The notes: a model not told the origin generated them from the sequence alone. Counted from the first letter of the stretch, positions 19,802 to 27,372 are shown. The stretch is DNA of 64,000 nt from Erwinia aphidicola (GCF_014773485.1 NZ_JACXBP010000002.1:558001-622000), one strand, 5' to 3'. Numbers and translations are program-made.

Positions 19802-20194
19802 ATGCATGACGACATCATCAACACCCTGACCCACTGGATTGATAACAACCTGGATAAGACGTTGTCGATAGATGAAGTGGCGGCAAAATCGGGATATTCG
19901 AAATGGCACCTGCAGCGTATGTTCCGCACCGTCACCAGGCAGACGCTGGGCAACTATATTCGCGAACGCCGCCTGACGCTGGCCGCAGAAGCCCTGCGTC
20001 AGACCCAGCGCCCGGTGTTTGATATCGCTATGCAGTATGGCTATGACTCGCAGCAGACCTTCTCACGCGTGTTCCGCCGCCAGTTCTCACAGACGCCGAC
20101 CGCTTATCGCCACGCTATGCGCCGCCAGTCTTTACAGCGCAGCAGCTGGAACTTCGACTGCAGCGACTACTCAAGCAGCGGGCTGCGCAACTGA
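19802..20194 (+). CDS. soxS: Superoxide response regulator SoxS with C-terminal extension
   Basis: This AraC-family activator has two HTH motifs (SIDEVAAKSGYSKWHLQRMFR and DIAMQYGYDSQQTFSRVFRRQF), nearly the same as E. coli SoxS. It switches on superoxide and drug resistance genes (sodA, zwf, acrAB, micF). It is 130 residues, about 23 longer than the 107-residue E. coli protein: after TPTAYRH there is a polar tail ending SSSGLRN. The ATG follows GGGAG by eight bases. Its stop lies one base from the stop of the convergent cyclase gene. Confidence 0.95.
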   Translation: MHDDIINTLTHWIDNNLDKTLSIDEVAAKSGYSKWHLQRMFRTVTRQTLGNYIRERRLTLAAEALRQTQRPVFDIAMQYGYDSQQTFSRVFRRQFSQTPTAYRHAMRRQSLQRSSWNFDCSDYSSSGLRN

Positions 20195-20195
20195 A

Positions 20196-21524
20196 TCAGC
20201 GCGACGCCACTGCGATTGTCGGTGGCAGCCCCTGCGCCTCCTGCCCCCAGTACGAGGGCGACAGGTACCAGCCACCGCCCATCTCCTTGATGTGATACAT
20301 CGCCGCATCGGCCTGCGCCAGCAGCGACTCGGCGGAACGGTGATTTTTAGCCAGCGCCACGCCAATGCTTAGCGCCTGCCTTACCCGCGTGCCTTCCGGC
20401 AGAGGGATCGGCAGCGCCATCGCATCAAGGATGTTGCGCGCCACCTGAGCCACCTGCTCCTCACGCTCTACCGTTGGCAGCAGCACGGCAAACTCATCGC
20501 CGCCGAGACGCGCCACCAAATTATACGCGGGTAAACTGGCGCGCAGCCGCTGCGCGGTGACGGTCAGCACGTAGTCCCCCGCCGCGTGGCCGAAACGGTC
20601 GTTGACCTGCTTGAAGCGGTCGCCGTCAATAAACAGCACGCCAACCTGCTTGCGCGCCAGCGCATCCTGCATCAGCGTCGCCAGCTGCTGCTCAAACGCC
20701 TTGCGGTTGGGCAGGCCGGTCAGGGAATCGTGCAGCGCCTGATGGGCCAGCGTGTCATTTTCACGCTTCAGATGGCGCTGCCAGTTATCCAGCTCGTCGA
20801 GCAGGCTGTTAAAGTCGCCGCTTAGCTTGTTCAGCTCTGCAATCGACGATGACGGCACGCGCAGGGAAAATGCCCGTCGGCGGCGCACATCGTGGGCAAC
20901 GGAGGCGATATTTTGCAGGCCCAGGAGGATCCCCGCATGCATGCGGTTCGACAGCGCACACGCCACCAGCGCGGTGACAAACAGGCTGCCGCTTAGCCAC
21001 AGCAGTGCCTGCCACAGATAGTGCAGCACGCGAGTCGCATCGCCGCTGATCCACACCCGGCCAATTTCCTGCCGATGCAGCATCACCGGCGCGCTAACCG
21101 GTTGCGGAAACAGCCAGCGCGACACGGCAGCGCTCAGCCCGCTGTGCTCTGCCTTGCCCGGCTGCTGCCAGCTGGCGAGCAGCTGTAGGTTCGCGTTATA
21201 AATGCGCCCGGAGGCAAATTCTGCCTGGTTACCGATCTCGCGCAGGATCTCCTTTGCCGCTGCTGCATCATTCTGCGCTACCGCCATTTGCGCGCTGTAG
21301 CTGACGCTGGTTGCGACCAGCTGAATATTATTCTCGGCGTAGCTGCGCAGTGCGAACATCGACAGCGCCGACAGCGATGCACCGCTGAACAGCAGCGATA
21401 CCACGATAATGATCAGGTGAATGCGCTGAAAAGACTCGCGCATGGTCGGCAGTTCGCGCGCGGCCACGGTTTTATTTCGCTGGTGTAAAAGGCTGGATAG
21501 CCAGGAGTTACCATTAAATGACAC
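20196..21524 (-). CDS. Membrane diguanylate cyclase, DgcN/YfiN-like (CHASE8-HAMP-GGDEF)
   Basis: The 442-residue protein has a membrane helix at about residues 36-58, a periplasmic CHASE8-like sensor, a second helix near 165-185, a HAMP-like linker (IASVAHDVRRRRAFSLRV, close to YfiN) and a GGDEF domain. The active motif RLGGDEFAVLL is intact, so it should make c-di-GMP. No RxxD inhibitory site is seen five residues before GGDEF. The GTG start has AAGGAG five bases upstream. In E. coli the soxS-yjcB interval holds yjcC (pdeC), an EAL phosphodiesterase; here a cyclase is found. Signals and partners (for example a YfiR-like repressor) are not encoded nearby. Confidence 0.9.
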   Translation of the reverse strand: MSFNGNSWLSSLLHQRNKTVAARELPTMRESFQRIHLIIIVVSLLFSGASLSALSMFALRSYAENNIQLVATSVSYSAQMAVAQNDAAAAKEILREIGNQAEFASGRIYNANLQLLASWQQPGKAEHSGLSAAVSRWLFPQPVSAPVMLHRQEIGRVWISGDATRVLHYLWQALLWLSGSLFVTALVACALSNRMHAGILLGLQNIASVAHDVRRRRAFSLRVPSSSIAELNKLSGDFNSLLDELDNWQRHLKRENDTLAHQALHDSLTGLPNRKAFEQQLATLMQDALARKQVGVLFIDGDRFKQVNDRFGHAAGDYVLTVTAQRLRASLPAYNLVARLGGDEFAVLLPTVEREEQVAQVARNILDAMALPIPLPEGTRVRQALSIGVALAKNHRSAESLLAQADAAMYHIKEMGGGWYLSPSYWGQEAQGLPPTIAVASR

Positions 21525-21704
21525 GCAGGCTCCTTATTATCTTCTGCCCCTGATTAATTATTTTTGCTTGGATTTCGGCAAGCGGAAACCCTCCAGAATA
21601 GATTTCTGGAAATTAAGATTAGGAGCAGCATTGATAAAAATCCTACAGGTCATCGCCAGGCCGCACAACTTTAAACAGCGTGAGATTCATCTTAAACCAT
21701 CAAG

Positions 21705-21726
21705 TTTGACTTAGCGGTAAGTCAAA
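21705..21726. repeat. AT-rich inverted repeat
   Basis: Perfect nine-base arms TTTGACTTA / TAAGTCAAA flank GCGG. It sits 180 bases before the cyclase start and may be an operator; no known regulator consensus is recognised. Confidence 0.55.
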
Positions 21727-21838
21727 TCACTGAGAGCAAACAGACGTTTTTCGCCAGAGGTTACGGTCACTTTTGATACTAAAAAAACTACCATACCAGG
21801 TATAAATATTGTTCAACTTTTAAAATCGAGTGATATAA

Positions 21839-21854
21839 TGTGACCGCCGTCACA
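21839..21854. promoter_or_regulatory. CRP site overlapping a -10 element upstream of yjcB
   Basis: TGTGACCGCCGTCACA is a perfect TGTGA-N6-TCACA palindrome. Its first base is the last base of TATAAT (21834-21839), which has a weak TTCAAC -35 16 bases upstream. In this geometry CRP would block that promoter rather than activate it. Confidence 0.75.
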
Positions 21855-21965
21855 CTTTAATGACCTGCGCGTCAAGGCGAAACGGAGCCTACCTGGCAGC
21901 TCCCGTCCGCTCATGGTGATGATGCATCCGTTTGTCAGGACCGATCACCGTGGAGTTTAGATAAG

Positions 21966-22247
21966 ATGGCTACGATTACCACCAGCGTACTACTCATGAG
22001 ATGGGAACTGCTGAGTGCAGTGATGATGTTTATTGCCAGCACCTTTAACGTGCAGTGCCGAAAAGCCAGTCGCAATGCGATGGCTTTCATGTTTACTGGT
22101 ATCGGTATTGGTATGTCATGCTGGTTTGTCACCGGGCTGCTGGGTATTACGCTGAGTATGGAAAATCTGCACAACTTCTGGCATATCACCAAAGATGTGT
22201 TTGTCGAAGTGATGAGCCGTACACCCGCTGACTGGCCAATGCCGTAA
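21966..22247 (+). CDS. yjcB: Small membrane protein YjcB
   Basis: The 93-residue product aligns along its length with E. coli YjcB (MATxTT...LLRWxLLSAVMMFxAST, CWF..GLLGIT, ending PxxWPM). Three membrane segments are predicted. Function is unknown. It keeps its E. coli position between ssb and the soxRS region, though here about 16 kb of accessory genes separate it from ssb. GGAG lies 10 bases before the ATG. Confidence 0.9.
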   Translation: MATITTSVLLMRWELLSAVMMFIASTFNVQCRKASRNAMAFMFTGIGIGMSCWFVTGLLGITLSMENLHNFWHITKDVFVEVMSRTPADWPMP

Positions 22248-22260
22248 GCGACACCTGCAT

Positions 22261-22281
22261 GGCGAGCTGACCCGGCTCGCC
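22261..22281 (+). terminator. Hairpin after yjcB
   Basis: Arms GGCGAGC / GCTCGCC with a seven-base loop lie 13 bases beyond the yjcB stop, between convergent genes. No U run follows, so termination is only probable. Confidence 0.45.
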
Positions 22282-22305
22282 GTACAGGGTATTATTTGCC
22301 ACTCT

Positions 22306-23262
22306 TTAAATCTTTTTTAGCACCGCCGGTAACGGCACATCTTCGGGCTCTTTGCTTCCCGGCAACGCTTCTGATTTACGGTCCTGCAACCACATATCTC
22401 CCATCAGCTGATTCAGTCCGTTATCCAGACCGGTCACCAACCCCGCGCCTGGGGTAAACGTCAGTTCGCCAAAGTAGATATGCCCTTCATGGATATACCA
22501 GTCCACGCGCACATAGTCAAAATCTGCCGCCAGCTGTTTGCTGAGGGTTAGCGCACGTTCCAGCGTCTCCATATCGCCGCTGATATCAAAACCGGTATCG
22601 CGGATTTTGTAGAAGCAGTTCTTCAGGTTGTTAACGTAGAAGTTCATCGACAGCGCCGAACAGCCTGCGCGGTTGTAGATCACCTGCAGCACATACTCAA
22701 AGTTGCCGTCTTTCTTGTTGAACATATGGAACTTGTAGTCAACGGCGGCAAACTTGCCATCCCCAACGTATTGCTCAACCAGAATGCGCGGCTTGATATA
22801 GCGATAGTGGATCTCACGCGCATGGTGCGAGAAGTCCTGATGCAGCCACTCATCACAACGTTTAATCAGCAGCTGCTTCTGAATGCAGTCGGGCTCTTCC
22901 AGCACGATTTCGACCATCCCTGAGCCATGGTTCGGCTTGATCACGGTATTTTTCAGGCTGCCCAGGCTGAGCAGTGAAATCGGATCGTCAGTCTCATGAA
23001 TCAACGGAATCAGATACTCTTCGCCAATAACGCGGGCAATATAATCTCTTACCAGCAATTTATCTGAAAGATTGGCATAGCGTACATGATCGCCGGTCAC
23101 ATATTTACGATACAGAACTTTCTCATTGAATAACTTAGGTTCCCGGATGTTAGGTATACTTCTGAATTTCTGAAAGTAATAAACTTTATCCTGGTAAGAC
23201 CAAGGCATCTTTTTGAGCAGGTAAACAAAACCTTTTCTCAATTCTGCTTTGAGCTTCAACAT
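22306..23262 (-). CDS. TupA-like ATP-grasp protein
   Basis: The 318-residue protein matches the TupA-like ATP-grasp family found in polysaccharide gene clusters (TupA acts in Bacillus teichuronopeptide synthesis). Recognisable parts are LFNEKVLYRKY near the N-terminus, IKPNHGSGMVEIV (ATP-loop region), PRILVEQYVGDG, DYKFHMFNKKDG and the metal-binding VRVDWYIHEGHIYFGELTFTPGAG. Such enzymes are thought to join an amino acid or similar acid to a sugar or peptide chain. GAGG lies before the ATG, and eight bases separate it from the upstream flippase gene, so the two form an operon. No glycosyltransferase or polymerase is nearby. Confidence 0.85.
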   Translation of the reverse strand: MLKLKAELRKGFVYLLKKMPWSYQDKVYYFQKFRSIPNIREPKLFNEKVLYRKYVTGDHVRYANLSDKLLVRDYIARVIGEEYLIPLIHETDDPISLLSLGSLKNTVIKPNHGSGMVEIVLEEPDCIQKQLLIKRCDEWLHQDFSHHAREIHYRYIKPRILVEQYVGDGKFAAVDYKFHMFNKKDGNFEYVLQVIYNRAGCSALSMNFYVNNLKNCFYKIRDTGFDISGDMETLERALTLSKQLAADFDYVRVDWYIHEGHIYFGELTFTPGAGLVTGLDNGLNQLMGDMWLQDRKSEALPGSKEPEDVPLPAVLKKI

Positions 23263-23270
23263 GATTTACC

Positions 23271-24527
23271 TCATCTGTAGGTTTTGTAGTTGAGTGAGGA
23301 AAGCTGTATTTTAAGAATGACGCCATTCTTAAAGAAATAATTCATTATCGTCAGGGATAAAAGCTCAGTAACAAACACGCTCCAGGCTGCGCCTGTTAAT
23401 CCCCAGGAGTGGATAAAGAAGTAAGACGTTGCCAGACCAATCACCACCAGTAAAATGACTTTCACCAGTAAGTAGTTGAAACCGCCCTCTTTAACCATGT
23501 AGCGATACGCTACTGTTCCCATTGCCGAAAAGCAGGTTGCTAACGACAACAACGTAATGAGGTTTCCCGATTGTGTGTAGTCTTGCCCATAAAGGCTGTT
23601 GATGATCCTGTCACCAAACAGCGTGACAAGGGAGAGCATCAAAAATGAAACTGCCATTACATATCCGTACAGTCGTGAAGCCAGTTTTACTGCCACATCA
23701 CCGCGTTCCCGGAAAATCTCAGAAAAGCACGATGTAATGATTGCGACCGGAATAAAAATCCATGAAGCAGAAATGGTGTTTGCTGCGGTGAACAACCCCA
23801 GCTCATGCGCTGAGCCAACCCCAACCAGAAAGAACTGTGCCGTCTTTACCTGGATAGAGATAAACACGCTGGAAATCGCCAGTGGCAAACCCGCATGCAG
23901 TAAATAACGTAAATAATTCCTGCGCTTGCGCCGCGGCGGTGGGCTGATGCTGTTGGTCTGATAAAAGCGGCTGCGCTTGATCAGATACGGTACCAGCGTA
24001 ACCGCAACAATCGACAGTGACAGCAGCAACGGGCTGAGTTTGAACCAGGCAACGCCAAAGCTGATGGCGAAACTGAGTATCATCCCCGTGGCATTGGCCA
24101 CCGTGTTCATTCGCGATTCAAGGCGCGCATTGTTGTATACGCTAAAGATATCCTGAGTAACGAACATGGCCGAAATAAATGAAGCCACGGCAAAAACAAT
24201 AAAATTTTCACGCATGGTCAACCAGACATACAGCAATACCGGTAACGACAGCACCAGTAATAATGTCAGGCGCAGTGATTTCGCTACGGCCATCAACCGC
24301 ATTCCTTTCGATGCACTTTTGCTGATGCTTTTGAAAAGAATGGTTTCAGTACCAAAAATGGCAATAGTCTGAACAATTGAAAAAAGTGATGCAGAAAATG
24401 CTATTTGGCCAAATATGGCTGGACCGAAAGATTTGGCCACATAGGAGGTGACAAAAATTACACCAAAAACCGAGACAATCTTTTCAGACATCATCCAGGC
24501 AGCATTAGACATCACACTGTATTTCAT
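23271..24527 (-). CDS. Wzx-type polysaccharide flippase (MOP superfamily)
   Basis: The 418-residue protein has about 12 membrane helices and the fold pattern of O-antigen/capsule lipid-linked oligosaccharide flippases: MSNAAWMMSEKIVSVFGVIFVTSYVAKSFGPAIFGQIAF at the N-terminus and YGQDYTQSGNLITLLSLATCFSAMGTVAYRYMV in the second half. It would move an undecaprenyl-linked repeat unit to the periplasmic face. AAAGGA is nine bases before the ATG. It is first in a two-gene operon with the TupA-like gene. Base composition is lower in GC than the backbone, which suggests transfer. The glycan it serves is not encoded here. Confidence 0.85.
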   Translation of the reverse strand: MKYSVMSNAAWMMSEKIVSVFGVIFVTSYVAKSFGPAIFGQIAFSASLFSIVQTIAIFGTETILFKSISKSASKGMRLMAVAKSLRLTLLLVLSLPVLLYVWLTMRENFIVFAVASFISAMFVTQDIFSVYNNARLESRMNTVANATGMILSFAISFGVAWFKLSPLLLSLSIVAVTLVPYLIKRSRFYQTNSISPPPRRKRRNYLRYLLHAGLPLAISSVFISIQVKTAQFFLVGVGSAHELGLFTAANTISASWIFIPVAIITSCFSEIFRERGDVAVKLASRLYGYVMAVSFLMLSLVTLFGDRIINSLYGQDYTQSGNLITLLSLATCFSAMGTVAYRYMVKEGGFNYLLVKVILLVVIGLATSYFFIHSWGLTGAAWSVFVTELLSLTIMNYFFKNGVILKIQLSSLNYKTYR

Positions 24528-25085
24528 CGAAGCATCCTTTGTGTTTCCAACACCCTAAAGCCACTAACCAACACATCCTTGTCCACAACTGATTCAATAA
24601 CGCACAGTGATACCTGGCGACAAAGCGAAAATTAATCTGCTAATCAGGCATCGGCGTGCCTTTTATTAAATCATGCCATTTATTTTTGAGACGGTTTTTT
24701 TAACCGTGCCACATTCTCAACTGCTGCGAGTGTAGTTAACTCTGGTCTTATTCATACTGTGACCGTTTTCACAAAAATGCTTAAGTCGGGAGCAAAGTTA
24801 GCACAGTTTTTTTTCCCTGCCCGCTGGAGTTTTCCTAATTACTGCCTGGTCTTGTACTGGCATGAGACGAATTTATATCAAAAAAACCAATATCGAAAGC
24901 TAACAAAACCCTTTTGAAATAAAATAGGAGAAATCCCATGATGTTATTTCTTCATAATCCCTTAACTTAAAGCCTGCCATTCCAATCGCGTACTTTTAAA
25001 CACTGCGCCAATATCTGTACAAAACAGATCCATTGATTAATGCAGTTATTCTCATCCCAATATTGTTAAGAAAGGTAATAGCATT
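24528..25085. promoter_or_regulatory. Divergent flippase / orfA-like regulatory region
   Basis: The 558-base AT-rich gap has a perfect CRP site (24758-24773) and a small hairpin ACGGTT-T5-AACCGT (24691-24707). No JUMPstart or ops element typical of long polysaccharide operons was found. No coding frame was accepted. Confidence 0.6.
24758..24773. promoter_or_regulatory. CRP site between flippase and orfA-like genes
   Basis: TGTGACCGTTTTCACA matches TGTGA-N6-TCACA exactly. It is 231 bases before the flippase start and 313 before the orfA-like start, so it could serve either gene; no paired -10/-35 was clear. Confidence 0.7.
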
Positions 25086-25481
25086 ATGAGAAAGTCACGA
25101 TATACCGAAGAGCAAATCACCAGTGCCATTAAAGCTTCTGAGAGCGGCATTAAGGTGAAAGAGATTTGTGATGAACTGGGGATTTCTGAAGCAACTTTCT
25201 ACAGTTGGAAAAAGAAATATGCTGGCCTCTCTTCAGAAGAAGGGCGAAAAATCAAAGAGTTGGAGGAAAAAGTACACACTATGGAGCGGGAACTGCAAAC
25301 CCTGTCATCGGACAAAGAGATGCTGCAAAGCGTATTGAAGAATTTCTTTACCACCAATGACAAGCGCCAGGCCGTTAATTTTTTGCAGGATACTTACGAC
25401 ATCGGCACGCGCCGCAGCTGTCGCCTGCTGGATATCAGCCGTAGCGTCTATCATTACCCGTATAATCTCGAAAATCAGTAA
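25086..25481 (+). CDS. Orphan IS3 OrfA-like HTH protein
   Basis: The 131-residue product begins with a transposase OrfA HTH (RKSRYTEEQITSAIKASESGIKVKEICDELGISEATFYSWKKKYAGL) and a coiled-coil or leucine-zipper segment (about residues 57-92, KIKELEEKVHTMERELQTL). The last 40 residues (KRQAVNFLQDTYDIGTRRSCRLLDISRSVYHY) resemble the start of OrfB, which normally lies in a second frame. The catalytic DDE domain is absent, and the next 850 bases contain no OrfB remnant and no terminal repeats typical of a complete IS. It may be a domesticated DNA-binding protein; this is an inference. Confidence 0.8.
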   Translation: MRKSRYTEEQITSAIKASESGIKVKEICDELGISEATFYSWKKKYAGLSSEEGRKIKELEEKVHTMERELQTLSSDKEMLQSVLKNFFTTNDKRQAVNFLQDTYDIGTRRSCRLLDISRSVYHYPYNLENQ

Positions 25482-25667
25482 TCGTTTTAAGCTGTTTGTA
25501 ATGTATTAACAGGTCCAAATTAAAATATTCTCAATACTTATTGAAAAGTACCGGACGTTTTTTTGGCGCGGATTTTCACTGATGAATTATTCGTAATCCC
25601 GCCCAGTAGTTTGGCCGTAACTTACTCAGTCACCAGCTAAAAACTCAGTAGCATCAAGGCTTTCAAT

Positions 25668-25701
25668 GCGCGTTTATCTTTGCAGGCAAAGATAAACGCG
25701 C
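25668..25701. repeat. 34-base near-continuous palindrome
   Basis: Two perfect 16-base arms, GCGCGTTTATCTTTGC and its complement, are separated by AG. Just outside, CTTTC and GAAAG can extend the pairing with a small bulge. This is far longer than a chance repeat and has no U tract. Confidence 0.8.
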
Positions 25702-26133
25702 CGAAAGTGACTTAACAACTTCTAATAATTCCACCAATCCACGCCGCTAATGCCCCTGCCACGATAATCATTCTCGCTTAATCACTGGTTCATTAAACTG
25801 ATTTATTGTGGGCGTTCCGTCTCTGAGGTTATGTTTAACGAAATGTGCTGCCACGCGCCTTTAAGGGCATCAGAATGTGAGTAGCATCATGCTACAAGTG
25901 CGCTTTTACATTATCAGAGTTAAACATTACAGGCTTAACCCACGCCTTCACTACTGTTAAATGATGTTTTATCTTATCAATCCCTCCTCTTCCCATGGGG
26001 AAAACCTCGGGCGACTTATCAATTTTTGACTCATTTTTTCGATTAAATAGTGGTATCCGCAAGATAAATGCGTCTCAAAAATGGAGAATTTAACATTCAG
26101 TAGGAGGGATTCACTGTCCAAAAAAAAGGTGCA

Positions 26134-26156
26134 ATAAGAATAGCGATTATTCTTAT
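26134..26156 (-). repeat. AT-rich hairpin followed by a T8 run
   Basis: Arms ATAAGAATA / TATTCTTAT with a five-base loop. On the minus strand six bases then TTTTTTTT follow (near 26120-26127). It might terminate a minus-strand transcript arising near the CRP site or from the EamA gene. Confidence 0.45.
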
Positions 26157-26232
26157 AGCGGAACAATCCTGGATTGTGCCAAGCAGCGGTGGCAAGAGAT
26201 GAAAAAAAGCGCGGCCGACATGGCCAAGAATG

Positions 26233-26248
26233 TGTGATCTAAATCACA
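26233..26248. promoter_or_regulatory. Perfect CRP site with no assigned gene
   Basis: TGTGATCTAAATCACA matches the CRP core exactly and the flanks extend the symmetry (TG/CA). It lies about 90 bases past the 3' end of the EamA gene, with no accepted gene start close by on either strand. Confidence 0.8.
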
Positions 26249-26339
26249 CAAATACGATTATATGGCCCGCGGTGAGCGCGAGCCAGAGCGGGCCGCTGCG
26301 CGACAGAAATCGTCAGGATTTCCTCGCCAGCAGCCTGCA

Positions 26340-27302
26340 TTACTGAGTTATCTTCAACGACTTTACTACCGGCTCTGGCTTGATACGCATTGCGCTAATC
26401 ACGCCGACCATCAGGCAAGCCACGCCGCACAGGGTAAGTAACGGCGGCCACGACTGACGTAATAAAAAGGTATAAGTGAGCCCGGCGAGGATTTCGAACA
26501 CGATAAGTGGCCCCACCAGCACAGTCGGCAAGCGCTGGCTGGCTTCATTCCAGCACAGCGTGCCCAGCCACGAGCAGAGCAGCGCAATCGCCAGCATCAG
26601 CGCAATAAATACGCCGGGACGCGGGCCAAAGGGCAAGGCGAACTCCGGCCTGGTCACATGAAGCAGCGCCATCACCAGCAGATAACCCACGGCGGCCAGC
26701 GGCAGCGTGACCACCCCCTGCGCAGTTGCCCAGGTCGCCGGTCGGATGGGATGCCGGCGCAGCCAGCGGGCATTACGCAGTGGATACCATGTCCAGCAAA
26801 CGACGGCGGCAAACGCCAGCGCCATGCCGCTCAGGTAGCGCCAAAGATCAAACTGCTGCCCCACTGTACGCAACTCGGCCACGTTGACGCACACCAGCCC
26901 GGCAGCAATCAGCAGCAGCGCGGGGCAGAGTTTCGCCCAGCGCAAGCGCCCTTCTTCAGCGCCGTAAAACAGATTGGCACTCACCGAGATAACCACCGGC
27001 AGCGTGCCGATAATCATGGTAGAGATTGGCGCGCCGGTGCGCTGGATCGCCGTCGCCAGGCAGGCGTAATAGAGAAGGTTGCCGACCAGCGTCAGGCGAA
27101 AAGCCTCCTGCCAGTCGCGGCGCGACAGTTTCTTCAGACGATGGCGATCCTGCCAGGCCAGCAGCAGCGCAATCAGTCCAAACGCCAGGTAACGCCCCAT
27201 CGACTGCAGCGTGCCAGGATAATCCGGCACCATCAGCGGGCCAACGAAGATCAGCCCCCACATCAGCCCTGCAATCAGGGCAAAGAAAATTCCAGCAAGC
27301 AT
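26340..27302 (-). CDS. EamA/DMT-family transporter
   Basis: The 320-residue protein has ten predicted membrane helices in two EamA repeats, the drug/metabolite transporter architecture, e.g. FALIAGLMWGLIFVGP at the N-terminus and GVACLMVGVISAMRI near the end. GGAG lies seven bases before the ATG at MLAGIFFAL; a longer upstream frame was rejected. The AraC regulator gene lies 70 bases upstream on the same strand, a pairing often seen where the regulator senses the exported compound. The substrate (amino acid or other metabolite) is unknown. Confidence 0.88.
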   Translation of the reverse strand: MLAGIFFALIAGLMWGLIFVGPLMVPDYPGTLQSMGRYLAFGLIALLLAWQDRHRLKKLSRRDWQEAFRLTLVGNLLYYACLATAIQRTGAPISTMIIGTLPVVISVSANLFYGAEEGRLRWAKLCPALLLIAAGLVCVNVAELRTVGQQFDLWRYLSGMALAFAAVVCWTWYPLRNARWLRRHPIRPATWATAQGVVTLPLAAVGYLLVMALLHVTRPEFALPFGPRPGVFIALMLAIALLCSWLGTLCWNEASQRLPTVLVGPLIVFEILAGLTYTFLLRQSWPPLLTLCGVACLMVGVISAMRIKPEPVVKSLKITQ

Positions 27303-27372
27303 AGTCCGCTCCGGCCAAAAGAAAACGCCAGTATGGGGAAAGAGAGCGGGCAGAGATTGTAGCAAATTGCGA

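Larger units (their letters stand above)
21525..21965. promoter_or_regulatory. Divergent dgc-yjcB regulatory region
   Basis: The 441-base gap between two divergent genes contains an inverted repeat at 21705-21726, a promoter-like -10 TATAAT at 21834-21839 and a perfect CRP palindrome overlapping it. The CRP site is 322 bases from the cyclase start and 112 bases from the yjcB start. No coding frame is convincing. Confidence 0.6.
25482..26339. other. 858-base non-coding stretch with structured repeats
   Basis: No acceptable gene lies here. The region contains a 34-base palindrome (25668-25701), a seven-base-arm hairpin GTAGCAT-C-ATGCTAC near 25880, spaced arms ATGTTTAAC (about 25830) and GTTAAACAT (about 25920), an inverted repeat at 26134-26156 and a perfect CRP site at 26233. 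A 65-codon TTG frame (25969-26166) has no ribosome site. It could hold a small RNA gene or be the remains of a mobile element. Confidence 0.6.

Noticed and set aside
22306-24527. O-antigen or capsule locus
   Set aside because: Only a flippase and an ATP-grasp enzyme are present; no glycosyltransferases, polymerase or nucleotide-sugar genes.
25969-26166. 65-codon minus-strand frame near the CRP site
   Set aside because: TTG start and no ribosome site; the sequence has no recognised domain. The CRP site is reported separately.
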